From the NCBI GenBank assembly GCA_009809945.1, contig WTPW01000648.1, forward strand, positions 120,857-184,856: 64,000 bases of DNA, given 5' to 3'. The translations under genes and the position numbers were made by a program. Each line of letters starts with the position of its first letter. The first letter of the stretch is position 1. A model generated the notes under the pieces. It was not told the DNA's origin and did not search any database. It saw only the letters and a program-made list of their open reading frames with translations. Source of the DNA: Gigaspora margarita. Taxonomy: Eukaryota > Glomeromycota > Glomeromycetes > Diversisporales > Gigasporaceae. Shown here in pieces: positions 1 through 10,445 of this stretch.

Positions 1-60
1 TTATACACATCTTTTTTTTTACCCGGTGATTCAAAACACTATGTAATTGTTAAAGCGAAA

Positions 61-480
61 GGAAAAAAAACAATGTAAAACTATATAGAAGATCTAATTT
101 ATAAACAAAGATCTGATCTGATCTTGTAATACAGAATTTGTAGATTAATTTCGATACATAATACAAAATTTTGAACTATTTCGAAAATATAGTCCAATGC
201 GTCCTTGGCATGACCCAGGTTACATATCCTAATCCAGCTGATCCAGCTGATCCAGCCAGTTCTAAAATATTTCGAATTATTTCAATTACAAAATATTTTG
301 AAAAATATTTCAAATCCACTTTCAAAATATTTCGAAACTATTTTCGAAATATTTCGAAAGCTGAAATATTTTGAAATATATTTTGAAATATTTCGAAATA
401 TATTGCGATATGCGAAATCTTTTGAAAGATTTTGCAGTAACGCAAGATCTTTTGAAAGATTTCGGTACTATAAATTTGCT
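61..480. repeat. Dispersed repeat, inverted relative to 52.4-52.6 kb, with a TTTCGAAA-rich array
   Basis: Bases about 83-128 (AGATCTAATTTATAAACAAA and following) are the reverse complement of about 52530-52600, and the segment CCAGCTGATCCAGC...TTCTAAAATATTTCGAA near 230-275 matches the reverse complement of 52400-52470. From about 255 to 470 the DNA is a short-period array of AAATATTTCGAA-like units, many self-complementary. The two short reading frames here simply follow this array and I do not regard them as genes. The element probably extends past the window start. Confidence 0.6.
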
Positions 481-1129
481 AATATATAACATACTATAGC
501 ACTATTTTTTTATTTGTACAGGTAATACAAAATTAGATTTTTAAATAAAATAAGTGAATAAAATTAAAATTTAGAGTTAAAGCTTTAATGTTAAAAGCTA
601 TAGGATTAAAATAACGCTTATTATATATAAAATTTTATTCCTATTATTTTTAATTAGTGAACTAAGATCAATTTAAACATTAGTTTTTGTATATTTTGCT
701 TTTTTTTTATAAATGTTCAGATTCTTTGTTAAGCTAATCTGAAATAGTTAAAATTTGTACTCTCTGATTGATTATTTTCTTTCCAAGAATTTGTATTATT
801 TATACAAATAAGTAAATACTTATAGCACAGTCAGATTTCTGAAATATATATAAATAGATCAAATATTAGTTTGCTTATTTTGGAATTTTATGCAGACCTT
901 TCTATTTATAGTAATTTTTTGCTTATTTTTGAGATTTTTTTGCAGATTTTTCTATTTTAGTAATTTATAATAAACTTGATCTATCTATATATATTTTGGG
1001 GTCTTTATGTGCTAAATTATTTTCTATTAATAGTTGCTTGTTAGCCTCAATTTCTAATAGGTTTTACTGATTAATACCAGTTTGTTAATCATTTTCAATT
1101 TTATATTATGAGAACTTATTATTATTTAT
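481..1129. other. AT-rich DNA with one small palindromic repeat at 843-995
   Basis: No gene seen. At 845-862 and 974-992 the sequence ATATAAATAGATCAA and its reverse complement face each other. They enclose two tandem copies (about 870-915 and 920-965) of a roughly 50-bp unit beginning TTGCTTATTTT. It may be a small MITE. The remainder is featureless AT-rich sequence. Confidence 0.4.
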
Positions 1130-1371
1130 TAATTTATTAGCTATATATATAGAAAGCAAAATCTTTTATTATTTACTAAATACTCAAAATTAAAAGAATA
1201 AAATTTTTAAATAAATATTTAACAATGTTTAGACTGATTTTAAAGCTTATATTTATGCATTACTGTTATTACTAGTAATAAAAGTTATTATACCAATATT
1301 AATATATAACTCAATAAATTATTTTGTAATAAAAGAACTTACAAAAATACAGTTATATTTCTTTATAATTA

Positions 1372-1596
1372 GGCCATACAAAATTAATCAATTGGTTTTC
1401 ATAATCCGGCCAGATCAAAATTTGTAACCTTCTAAAAATTTTTTTTATATGTTTTAATAACCGGGTGGAATTTAAAAAAAAATTTTTTATAATTTTGTAA
1501 AATTTTATTTATGAAATTTTTAAAAAAAAAGCCGGCTGGCCGGGTCAATTAAAAAGTTTCATGTTATGAAAACCAAGTAATTAAATTTGTATGGCC
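1372..1596. mobile_element. PIF/Harbinger-type MITE
   Basis: A 225-bp element with terminal inverted repeats starting GGCCATACAAA and ending TTTGTATGGCC, extended by the matching inner block GGTTTTCATAA/TTATGAAAACC. It is flanked by TTA at 1369-1371 and 1597-1599. The paralogous copy near 16370 lacks the insertion. A 3-bp TTA duplication and GG-starting termini are typical of PIF/Harbinger derivatives. It encodes no protein. Confidence 0.75.
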
Positions 1597-1753
1597 TTAC
1601 CTCTGATATAATCATATTTTTTGTAAAAACAACTCAAATAATTATAGAGAAGCACAACTATATATTTTTTGTTATTAAATACTAAAGAACTATCTATATT
1701 ACCAAGTTTGTTAATAATTTATAGTAACAAAAACTGGTAATAAAAATCTAATA

Positions 1754-2671
1754 CGACTTAGGGAAGTTGGTAAGTTGTCACCTCCAAGTAGCATGTCTAG
1801 GGTTCAAATCCCACTAGTGATGCTTTAAAAAATAGACCCATGTTCCAGTAACTGTTCCTCATCGATTAGTTGGGTACACTACCTGTAGTCCTTGGTACAC
1901 CATCTCAAATGGGAGCCCTTAGGTGCACAAAGTCCAAGAAACTGAGAAATAGAAACCTATTTGGCAAGTCCCGAGTAGGAAGGTAGCAAAGATCTTTGAC
2001 AGTGCTACCAAAGCTAGAATATCAGAAACCAGAGCCAGAGAATCAGACTACAAGACCCTTGAGAAGGGGTCTACCAACCTGGCCACCAGAGTCATACCAG
2101 AAAAAAAGAACCTACATTCCAGCAGTAGATACCAAGGGAAAAAAGCCATATTGATCCTTTCAGGCTAACTAGTTTGGAAGTTTGTAAATCTGGTGTAAGG
2201 ACAGGTAGGATGGTAGAGGTGGGTACTGGAATTGGAGTGAACCTTGCAAGGGCGGAAATAGGTAATGGTAAAAAGTTACTGAAGTGCAGATAATATCTGT
2301 ATGGGACAGGAACTGCTCTACCGAGTGTTCTGCGAGAATAAACTAATCCTAAAGAGATTTTGTGATACATCCAGAACTGGCATTAACTGACTTATATAAC
2401 AGAGAACTGTATCGGTAATACAAGGAGAACTGGCAGAAGAAGCAGGGACCAGAGAGTTTAAATAGGTAACCCCCTAGTTGGGTTGTAGATATGGCAACTA
2501 GTGTAAAACCTTCGAGCAGACTACTTAAATTAGACAACCAAAAGTTGTACGTGTGGCTAGTTGTACTTTCATCTATATAACAAATGTCTGGGTGCCCCTG
2601 AAGGCACCTGTAGTCTGATTTACTTGAATAAAAGCTTTTTCCCAAAGCAAAAACTTTGATACAAAAAAAAA
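1754..2671 (+). mobile_element. tRNA-headed SINE-like retroposon, copy 1
   Basis: A 918-bp element that starts with a tRNA-like head. It has a degenerate A box (TTAGGGAAGTTGG, 1759-1771) and a textbook B box GGTTCAAATCC at about 1801-1811, the latter inside a stem of the T-arm type. The 3' end is AAAACTTTGATAC plus an A-rich tail. A 16-bp duplication TAATAAAAATCTAATA flanks it at 1738-1753 and 2672-2687, as left by LINE-driven target-primed integration. Copies 2 (23111-24088, reverse) and 3 (54610-56298) share the whole length. At about 0.92 kb it is long for a SINE. It has no convincing reading frame; frames seen in the body differ between copies. Mobilising LINE not seen in the window. Confidence 0.75.
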
Positions 2672-2862
2672 TAATAAAAATCTAATATATAAAAGTAAGC
2701 TTATAAATATAGAGAGAATTGGAGAATTGCAATAATACAAAAAAAAACAATAAAATATAAAATTTTTAGATGTATTGAACTACAAGATTATAATAGATAA
2801 AAACAAGTACATACTTCTTAAAGCTACTAGGTTCATTAATATTATCAAACTTATTTTGTATA

Positions 2863-3441
2863 AGAGAAGTGCAGTAAATTACATGATTAGAGTTTACATA
2901 GGTCCTGGCCCCCCTAGTGATAGGACTATTGACCAATCAAATTTTAAAAACATCTTTAATCTAAAAATAAGCTATCCTACAATTGACAAAAGTCGCTATA
3001 TAGTAAAGTCTAAATTTTACTAAGCAAATCGATTAAAATCACTAAAATAAACTTATTCAGAAGGTCAAAAATACATGTACTACAAAATTTTTATAAGTAT
3101 AAGAAAATTTTTTATTAATTGACTTTTGATTTTTACATTCGACAGAAAAATTAAAAAAATATATTTAACAAACGTAAAAATTAAAAGTTAAATAATAAAA
3201 TATTCCTCAATTTTAATAAAAATTTCAGAGTATTTTTGTCTTCCAAACAAGTTTACTTAATTGATAATTATCGATTGATATAGTAGAATTTAGACTTTAC
3301 TATATAGCAACTATCTGCGATTAATTAAAAATTGATTTTACTTCAATATTATTGGCTATTTATACTATATATTATATATATATAGGACATGATAGATAGG
3401 GGACTCTTCTAGAAATTATATGATTTATTGTGCTTCTCTAA
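2863..3441. mobile_element. Palindromic (foldback) MITE
   Basis: Inserted in repeat copy A; absent from copy B at 16.8 kb. Ends are AGAGAAGTGCAGTAAATTA and, inverted, AGAGAAGCACAATAAATCA. The interior folds back on itself around about 3160: ATAGTAAAGTCTAAATTTTA (near 3000) opposes TAGAATTTAGACTTTACTAT (near 3283), and AAACTTATTCAGAAG opposes CTTCCAAACAAGTTTACTTA. This interior belongs to the same family as the hairpin at 61959-62483. It carries one CCAAT box near 2935. Target duplication not resolved. Confidence 0.6.
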
Positions 3442-3480
3442 TAAACAGCTGTGTGTAACAGAAATCTAATATATAAAAGT

Positions 3481-4206
3481 AAAACCCTGAATAGAAAATT
3501 GAAAAATTGTTATACTACAAAAGACAAAAATATTTGTTTTAAATATATAAAGTCTTTGTCTTAAAAATGGGTTCTGGGTTCTCAAACCAAAAAATAAGAT
3601 TTTTGTTAAAAATTAATTTATAAAGTATGAAGATTATTTGTATAAATTTTATATCCTGTTGATATAATATTAAAATGAAATCAAATTTGGTAAGAAAATT
3701 TTTTAAAAATCTAAAACTAGAATAAAAATGATTGTCATACTAAATAAATGTTTTGCTATATTACTAGTTGTATTATATTTAAAGTTTTAGCTCACAAGGG
3801 CTAATATTGGCCAAGCCAATTATTGTCTTTCCTTAGCAAAACAAAAAGGCCATTAGGAGATTATTAACTAAAACTAAAAAAAGTTTGATTAGCTATTAAT
3901 TAAGTAACAAACAAACTTCAATACTAACTTAAAAATATCTCTGACTATGATCTATAAAGAGAATTTGGTTCTAAGTATACTACTTATTATTTTAAAAAAA
4001 GTTTAGCTTATTTGTTAAAACAAACTAAACAGCCTTATTAAAAAGAACTCCAATTCCAAGTTAATCAACTTGTTTATCTAAAAGACAAAATAGAAGTCAA
4101 CAATTATTTTGAAATTACTTACATTATTGAATTTAATAATAATATATTTTATATATGTTCTCTCCAAAAACTGTCTTAACTCAATTTTTTTATTACAATA
4201 GATATA
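3481..4206. other. AT-rich stretch, nothing recognised
   Basis: I see no gene, convincing repeat or terminal inverted repeat here. Short open stretches around 4020-4130 lack protein-like composition. Confidence 0.4.
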
Positions 4207-5030
4207 TATTGTAAGTAAAAATAGAATTTAAGTGCTTTCAAATGTTATTATATAGTGTATATAGTTTAGAACCAACATTACATGACCAAGTATGGCCAAA
4301 ATTTTAAAAATTTTTATTATAAAAATTTTGTATTATATAAAAATTAGCCAATTAAATTTTAATATAATAAAAATTTTTTAAAAAATTTATATTACATGCG
4401 GGAATTTTTAAACCAATAACTTTTTTTAAAGGCAGCCAAATTTGAAAACAAATACTAAATTTTAATTGGTTAATATTTTAAAAATTTGTTATCATATATT
4501 TTTTTAAATTTATTATATTTTTAAAATTTTGTTATGTTTTTTATATATATGTGGCCAAATTTTGATTTTATTAGTAACTTTAAAAGGAAATAATATCATA
4601 AAATTTTGCTATATTAAAAAATAAACTCTATAGTTTTGTTCTGCATGTTTGTTTGTATATTTTTATAGAAAAAAATTTTCTTTTAATTATATTTATTATT
4701 TTTTTATAAAAGTTTAAAGATTTATTAGTTTTCAGTTGCTGATTTAAGGATTTCTGCACTATAGTAATCAAAATTTTAAGATATATTAAATATTTTGGCT
4801 AATAATTTTAATTTGAATAAACTAAAAAAAAATTTGTTTTTGTAATAATATAATACAAAGCTTAAATAATTAATTTACAGAATTATTTTTTGTTATAATA
4901 TATTATTATTAGTTATATTTATTTAATTTTATATAGTTATTAGAGATCACATGATGAAGATATTGGTTCTAGACTATAGGTACTATATAATAATTCTGAA
5001 TCTATTTAGATTCCATTTTTACTTACAATA
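4207..5030. mobile_element. Palindromic MITE of about 0.82 kb
   Basis: Long terminal inverted repeats: TATTGTAAGTAAAAATAGAA at the left and its inverse TTCCATTTTTACTTACAATA at the right. Deeper matches include TAGTTTAGAACCAA (about 4263) against TTGGTTCTAGACTA (about 4964). The body is very AT-rich (ATTTTAAAAATTTT runs) with ATTGGTTAA/TTAGCCAAT pairs. It lies directly upstream of the coding remnant at 5182, and may have inserted into an intron of that old gene. Encodes nothing. Confidence 0.6.
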
Positions 5031-5181
5031 TAAGTATGTGGATTTAATTTTATTATTTATATTCCTCTTATATTATTGAATAAATTATTTATAATAGATG
5101 AAATCTTATTTTTTTTAATAATATTATATTATTAATGATTTTCTTAAACAGTTAAACAATTAGTCATATTTTCTATCTCAG

Positions 5182-5334
5182 TATGTTAATAGTAAAGTAT
5201 TCATTGTTGGTAGCAAATCTACAAAATTTTTTGCTATTGATATTGCTACTGAGAAGATACTTCAATTATTCAATAATGATAATAAATTAGAAATTGAATA
5301 TCCATCTATGACTATCACAGACAAGATAATATAA
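5182..5334 (+). pseudogene. Isolated exon remnant, beta-propeller (PQQ/Ire1-lumen-like) blade
   Basis: An open frame of about 50 codons begins directly after an acceptor-like TTCTATCTCAG and ends at TAA. Its peptide contains KVFIVGSKSTKFFAIDIATE followed by a K-I-L-Q-L-F stretch. A hydrophobic strand, then Gly-Ser, then F-A-I-D and a T-(G/E)-K-I-L turn is the pattern of one blade in PQQ/quinoprotein-like propellers, and it resembles the Ire1 lumenal domain. No neighbouring blades, kinase or RNase region can be found, and MITEs lie immediately on both sides (4207-5030 and 5350-5702). I read it as a surviving exon of a broken host gene. Family assignment is by eye and tentative. Confidence 0.4.
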
Positions 5335-5349
5335 TAGTTTTATATAATA

Positions 5350-5702
5350 TAGTACGGGAAGTAAAAGACATCCAATCTATACATATAGGCGCCAATTTTG
5401 GGTACTTACATAATCAATTCTGATTGGCTAATTTTTTGTAAATCGATTTTGATTGGCTAAAACCTATATATATTTTCATCTTTTTTTTTATATTAAATGC
5501 CAAGTTTTTGAACTCATATAAACTTTAATGCCTTATAACTTCCTTAAAATTAAAAATAAGAAAAATTCTTCTAACAGAAATGTAGTTTATCTAAAAATCT
5601 ATCAATTTGTCAGAGGGTTTTTTAATTTAATTTTTTTTAAAAAAGTTATAACAAGTTAAAGTTTTAGTAATAACGAGTAGATATCTTTTACTGTCGGTAC
5701 TG
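5350..5702. mobile_element. Tc1/mariner-type MITE (TA target)
   Basis: A 353-bp element with ends TAGTACGGGAAGTAAAAGAC and the inverted partner of CAGTACCGACAGTAAAAGAT, flanked by TA at 5348-5349 and 5703-5704. Two ATTGG (CCAAT) boxes lie at 5423-5427 and 5452-5456. No coding capacity. Confidence 0.65.
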
Positions 5703-6850
5703 TATAATTTATAATAAATTAGAAAAGCACTATTTGGACTACTATATGAAAGCTTTGAAGTTTGGACTTTAAAAGTTATTTTTTATTTCAAAGAGGAACT
5801 TCTTTTTATATTTTTGGGCTTGGTATTGAGAAAAGGAATAAAATTGATAAAAAAATTCTTTGCAAAAAATTAATTATTTTGTGAACTATTACATGATTTG
5901 GCTTTCAAAAAAATTATTATAATTAAGCAAAAGAACTTGAAAAAAAAATTATTAGATTAAATTGTTCTTTTATATATAGTAAAAAATCAAGCCATTTCTA
6001 TAGCTTGTATTAATTTAGTAGTTTGTTAATTTATTTATCCAGAACTTTAATATGTGAGTTGGATAATAAGTTTTGTTAGTCAATTAATATCTTGATCATT
6101 TTTAAATATACAGATTTAAATTATATATATAAAAATATATTAGTTATATTAAATTTGTAAAATAGATTTAGATATTTTTATTAAAATATTGAATTTTTAA
6201 TTTTTTATATAAAATATATTGCAAAATTTTTTATATAAAAAATAATTAAACTTTATTTTAAGTATATATGAAAAATTAAAAATTTAATTAATTTTTCTAA
6301 AAATTTAAATAATATTAAAATCAATTATATAGTTTTTAAATATATAATTTATTTTTAAATTAAAATATTAAAAGTTAAAAAAGTTATAATTTAAAATTTT
6401 TATTTGTTTAATTATATTTTGTGAAGTGTATTTTTTATTTTTTAATATTTTTATAAATTTTATAAATAATATTTAATAATAATTATGCAATAAATATTTT
6501 TTATAACTATTCTATATTCAAATAAAATTTTAAATTTATTTAAAAACAACAAAAATTAAAATTATTATATAGATAAATTTATTATTAAATTTAGTAAATA
6601 AATTACTATTGCTAATTTTTATCTGGATGATATTATCTAGTTGCACAAAAACCAATTAGATCTTTGGATTTTGTATAACTAAACCAAAGCAAAAAAAAAG
6701 AAACAACTCCAAAAAACTTAATAACTTAAAATTTTATTGTAAAAACAATACTTTGGTATTTATATAATTATTGAACTCTTTCTGATGATTCCTGTACCAA
6801 AATTTTTAAGAACTCTGATTTATGAAAACTATATAGTTAACATATTTATC
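5703..6850. other. Very AT-rich stretch without a recognisable gene
   Basis: Around 5718-5870 a frame stays open (peptide begins RKALFGLLYESFEVW), but composition is poor and no domain is recognised. From 6100 to 6600 the DNA is almost pure A/T. I see nothing else. Confidence 0.35.
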
Positions 6851-6851
6851 A

Positions 6852-7704
6852 TGCAACAAAACTTCACTAGTAGCAGCTGGGACTCAAAGCTAATTATCGT
6901 ATACTTGGTTGTAGCTGAAATAGAGTTGAAAAAGAATCAAACCCTTTATAGGAGAGGCTTTTGAGCAGGAGACTCTAGTACTACCAAGCAAAGAAGTAGT
7001 AGACACAATAATCTGGAGTTTTGTCAAGATTTATGAACATGAAGACAGAAGTAAATACTTGGTTAAATAGCTTATTCTGTATAGCATAACTCATTCAAAA
7101 TTTTTTTAGTTTTGGTACTTTCCCTTGGTACTCTTTTGGCTTTTCAAAATTTCAACAAAAGTGGGCAATTTGGTTTACCCCTTCAAAAGATCGATATTGT
7201 TTACTCTTTCATTTTGTGAATGCAGCTTCTGAATTGGATCAAGTTATAAGCAAAATTCAGGACATGGATAAGTTGGAGATAAACATGAATTGAAATTTCA
7301 TTCTAAAACATTCTTTTAGTCGTAGTTTTTCTTTTTTTTTCTAATTTTTCTCATCAGCTTTTTTATATATATTTTTTTGCTGTAAATATAGTACTTGGTA
7401 TTTTTACTGGCATAGTATTATATAATTTTTATACTTGAATTCAGGCAAAATTAGTGCTATTATATAGTCTAATTTTTGTCTTTTTCTTCATTCTTTTCTT
7501 TTTTTTTATTTTTTTTACTTTGGTTTTCATTTTGGTAGTTTAGGTTATCCCTTATTTATTTTCACCTTTTTTTTCTATATATTTGTTTTTTTTTTACTAG
7601 AATTCCTTTACTCAAGAAGCTTGGAGAAAAAGGTTTTAAAATTAGACTGTTTGATAATACTCTTGAGTTTGATTTCAAACTTCTAGTTTGTTTTAGCAAC
7701 TAGT
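6852..7704 (+). pseudogene. Decayed multi-exon gene of unknown function
   Basis: Three protein-like islands lie in order on the plus strand. (1) About 6936-7066, beginning GEAFEQETLVLPSKEVVDTI. (2) About 7110-7292, behind an acceptor-like TTTTTTTAG, with WAIWFTPSKDRYCLLFHFV and ending at TGA. (3) About 7602-7704, behind TTTTTTTTACTAG, with IPLLKKLGEKGFKIRLFDN. Frames differ and in-frame stops separate them. The charged, aromatic-rich composition is unlike the AT-rich background, so I believe they were coding. I do not recognise the family. An old transposase or host gene are both possible. An ATG-initiated piece at 6852 may be the first exon. Confidence 0.35.
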
Positions 7705-8248
7705 GTAGCAGGTCACATATTGTATTCTTGAAACAAAAGGATTAGTATGATGTAGGGTTTGCCAAATTATAAGTCAACCTTGTATTTCCTAAAATTTACA
7801 AGTATTTTAATAAAGATTATCTACGAGACTACCTAAGTGTAAAAAAAAAAATACTTTGGTGTTTAAACAAAAGTATTCCTCATTAAATTTTGTATATATA
7901 TGTTGTGTATAAAATTGATTTTTGCGTTAAATAAAACCTGGCCTAAATTAGATTAGAGTTAGAGTAAAATTATAGTAAAGTTAGATGTTAGTTTAGGCCA
8001 GTTGTTGCTGATTATTTAATGCTAGTCAAATGATAGTTATCTAATATGTATTAGATTCAATCTGATACAAGTTTCAATCTAATGCACAACATATACAAGC
8101 TCTTTTGTTCTAATTAAAGCTAACCTTAACTTCAACTTTAATAAAACTTATTTTTTAATAAAAATTTTAAAATATTAGATAATATCACCCTAGGTAAAAA
8201 TTAGTTATAATAAAATTACTTTAAATAATTATAAATAAAATTTATTTA
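7705..8248. other. AT-rich DNA with a possible small MITE at 7895-8096
   Basis: TATATGTTGTG (about 7895) and CACAACATATA (about 8085) are inverted, and inside them CTGGCCTAAA/TTTAGGCCAG (7938/8003) repeat the symmetry, so a 0.2-kb palindromic element is possible. Otherwise nothing is seen. Confidence 0.35.
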
Positions 8249-8250
8249 TA

Positions 8251-8594
8251 CAGTATGGGACACTATAAACCAATACCTTTTTATATGTATTTTACAAAAA
8301 TTGATATAACTTAAAAATAAAAAAATTTTTTATAAAATTTTTTAACCAATTTGTAGCTTTAGCCTAAGCTACAATTTGGTTAGGAAAGATTTTTGTTTTA
8401 TTTTAACTTTAAGAAGTTATATTGATTTAAAGTTTACTAAGAAACTGAAAATTTAGTATTTAATATATAAAAAAAAGAAACTCATATGTGATTTTTGACC
8501 AATCACAGTTGATTATATTATATTAGCCAATCAGAATCAAGTATTTATTTTAAAATTTGGTGTAGGGAGTATTGGTTTATGCTGTCCTGCACTG
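8251..8594. mobile_element. Tc1/mariner-type MITE (TA target)
   Basis: A 344-bp element. Ends are CAGTATGGGACACTATAAAC and the inverse of CAGTGCAGGACAGCATAAAC, continued by CAATAC/GTATTG. TA flanks at 8249-8250 and 8595-8596. CCAAT boxes sit at 8499-8503 and 8527-8531. Encodes nothing. Confidence 0.7.
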
Positions 8595-8998
8595 TATAAA
8601 TTTTAATTATATAAATATAGTTTATTATTTTTAATTATATAAGTTTTATATTAGAAATATAAAGTTGTTGCACCTGTGACATGTTGCACCCTTTTTGATT
8701 GGTCAAAATTTTCATATGATCACTGATTTGTTCTTTGCAAATTGAATCTGGATCAGCTTTTATTTTTATTTTTTTTTTGTATTCTTTTTATCTAGATTTA
8801 AATTTACTAATAGATCTAGATTTACTTTGTTTGTTTTTGTTTTTTTGCTTTGCACTTTTAATTTTTTTTCTGCTTTGTAAAAATTCTAGGCTTTTGTCAT
8901 TACAGTATCATTGTGGTTTTAACCTTTTGCTAGTTTAGTGTCATATGGTTTCAACCTTTTGCCATTTTGGTGCTAATGATTTTAAATTTTGAAGTTTA

Positions 8999-9522
8999 AT
9001 ATGCTTTGCACCCCTGCGTTGTGCTTGTATATCACACCCTAATTTGATTGGTTAAATTTGCAGATCAATTTTTTTAAATAATAAACAATTCTTTGTTAAA
9101 ATTCTTTAGATTAAGAATTACACTAAGAAATTTTAAAACAAGTCTTAAAATTTTTCGCACCTATATACAAAATTTAGTGCTAAACAAGTTTACTTAGTTG
9201 CATTAAAAAGATTGTCTTAATAAAATTTAGAGAAATTGTCAAAAAATGAGTTAAAAAAATGAAAAATTGTGAATATCGTTAAATTTTATTAAGACAACCT
9301 TTTTACTTCTGATAAGTAAACTTGTTCAGCACAAAATTTTGCATATAAGCGCAAAGAAATTTAAGAATTTCCTAATAAACCTTCTAACCTAACCTTAATG
9401 TAACCCTAATCTAAAAGTTTTTACAATAATTTGTTTATTTTTTTAAAAATAATGATCTACAAATTTAGCCAAACAAATTAGGGTATGATATATAAGCACA
9501 TCGCAGGGTGCGAGATATGCAT
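8999..9522. mobile_element. Palindromic MITE
   Basis: Inverted ends: TGCTTTGCACCCCTGCGTTG at the left and, inverted at the right, TGCATATCTCGCACCCTGCG. They continue through TATATCACACCCTAATTTG/CAAATTAGGGTATGATATA. The centre is a second hairpin, AACAAGTTTACTTAG (about 9185) against TAAGTAAACTTGTTCAGCAC (about 9315). An ATTGG box lies at 9047-9051. No coding content. Confidence 0.6.
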
Positions 9523-9639
9523 TTATTCTTAAATTTTTATCATTTATAAAGATTCTAAGCTTTTAGTATTATTGGTAATAAATAAACTTTTTTTTATTTA
9601 TTTGACATTTTCTGTAAATAGACTTTACTAACTTTAAGC

Positions 9640-10445
9640 TAATGATTATTAGTAAACTTTCTTGTTGGATTTGAAGAATTTTCTTGTGGATTTTTTCTTA
9701 TCTTTTGTTGTTTTTGGAGAATTTCTTGTGAACTTTCTTCTAATATTTTTCTTATAGTTTTTTGGTATTATTTTTGAGAATTTTCTTGTGGATTTGCTTT
9801 GGTATTTTAGCAAATTTGAACTTTCTCTAATTTTTTAGTAGTGGTCTTTCTTAGAGAATTTTCTTGTATAGTGTTTTTTTTCATGTGAACTTTTCTCTGG
9901 TATTTCTCTTGTGATTTTTAGTGTTCTTTTTGAAGAATTTTTTTGTGGACTTGGTTTTAGTATTTTAGCAAATTTCTCTTGTAGTCTTTCTTGGGTCTTT
10001 TGGTATTAGTTTTTCTTGAAGAATTTTTTTGTACATTTTTTAAAAAATTTTATAGTTTTTAGTAGTTCTTTTAAGAATTCTTTGTAGTTTTTGGTGGTTC
10101 TTCCAAGGATTCTTTATTATTTTTTAGATAGTTTTTTAGTAGTTTTCTACAGATTTTTCATAGTTTTTTAGTAGTTTTTTCAAGGATTCTTCATAGCTTT
10201 TTGGTAGTTCTTCCAAGGATTCTTTTTAGTTTTTTTAGTAAATTTTCCAAAAATTCTTTGTAGTTTTTCAATGGTTCTTTCAAGAATTTTTTGTAGTTTT
10301 TTAGTAGTTCATCCAAGAATTCTTTATAGTTTTTTAGTGGTTCTTTCAAAGATTCTTTGTAGTTTTTTAGTGGTTCTTCCAAGGATTTTTTGTAGTTTTT
10401 TAGTAGTTTTTTTATAGATTTTTGTAGTTTTTTAGTAGTTCTTTT
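9640..10445. repeat. Degenerate minisatellite, about 36-bp unit (left part)
   Basis: From about 10060 the unit is GTAGTTTTTTAGTAGTTCTT followed by CCAAGGATTCTTT, roughly 36 bp and variably mutated. From 9640 to 10060 a looser version carries AGAATTTTCTTGTGGATTT. On the minus strand it translates to a 12-residue repeat like EPLKNYKEFLEE over 10191-10382. I take this as a by-product of a period divisible by three, although a coding origin cannot be excluded. The array resumes at 13429 on the far side of the hAT-like insertion. Confidence 0.65.

Larger units (their letters stand above)
1130..3480. repeat. Dispersed repeat copy A, split by three insertions
   Basis: The stretches 1140-1371, 1600-1753, 2688-2860 and 3445-3500 align in order with one continuous stretch at 16146-16850. 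Shared landmarks include TTTAAAGCTTATATTTATGC, CTTACAAAAATACAG, AACTGG(G)TAATA(A/G)AAATCTAAT and GTTCATTAATATT. Comparison with the other copy defines the insertions exactly: a MITE at 1372, a SINE at 1754 and a palindromic element near 2863. The repeat itself encodes nothing recognisable and I cannot assign it to a class. Confidence 0.65.

Noticed and set aside
1754..1830. tRNA gene at the SINE head (also 54610-54685 and 24010-24088)
   Set aside because: B box and T-arm-like stem are good, but no consistent anticodon stem or acceptor stem forms. It is a tRNA-derived head, not a functional tRNA.
8735..8938. Phe/Leu-rich frames in T-rich DNA (also 13554-13778, 52234-52449, 52477-52668, 53010-53515)
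   Set aside because: Low-complexity translations of T runs with no homology-like motifs.
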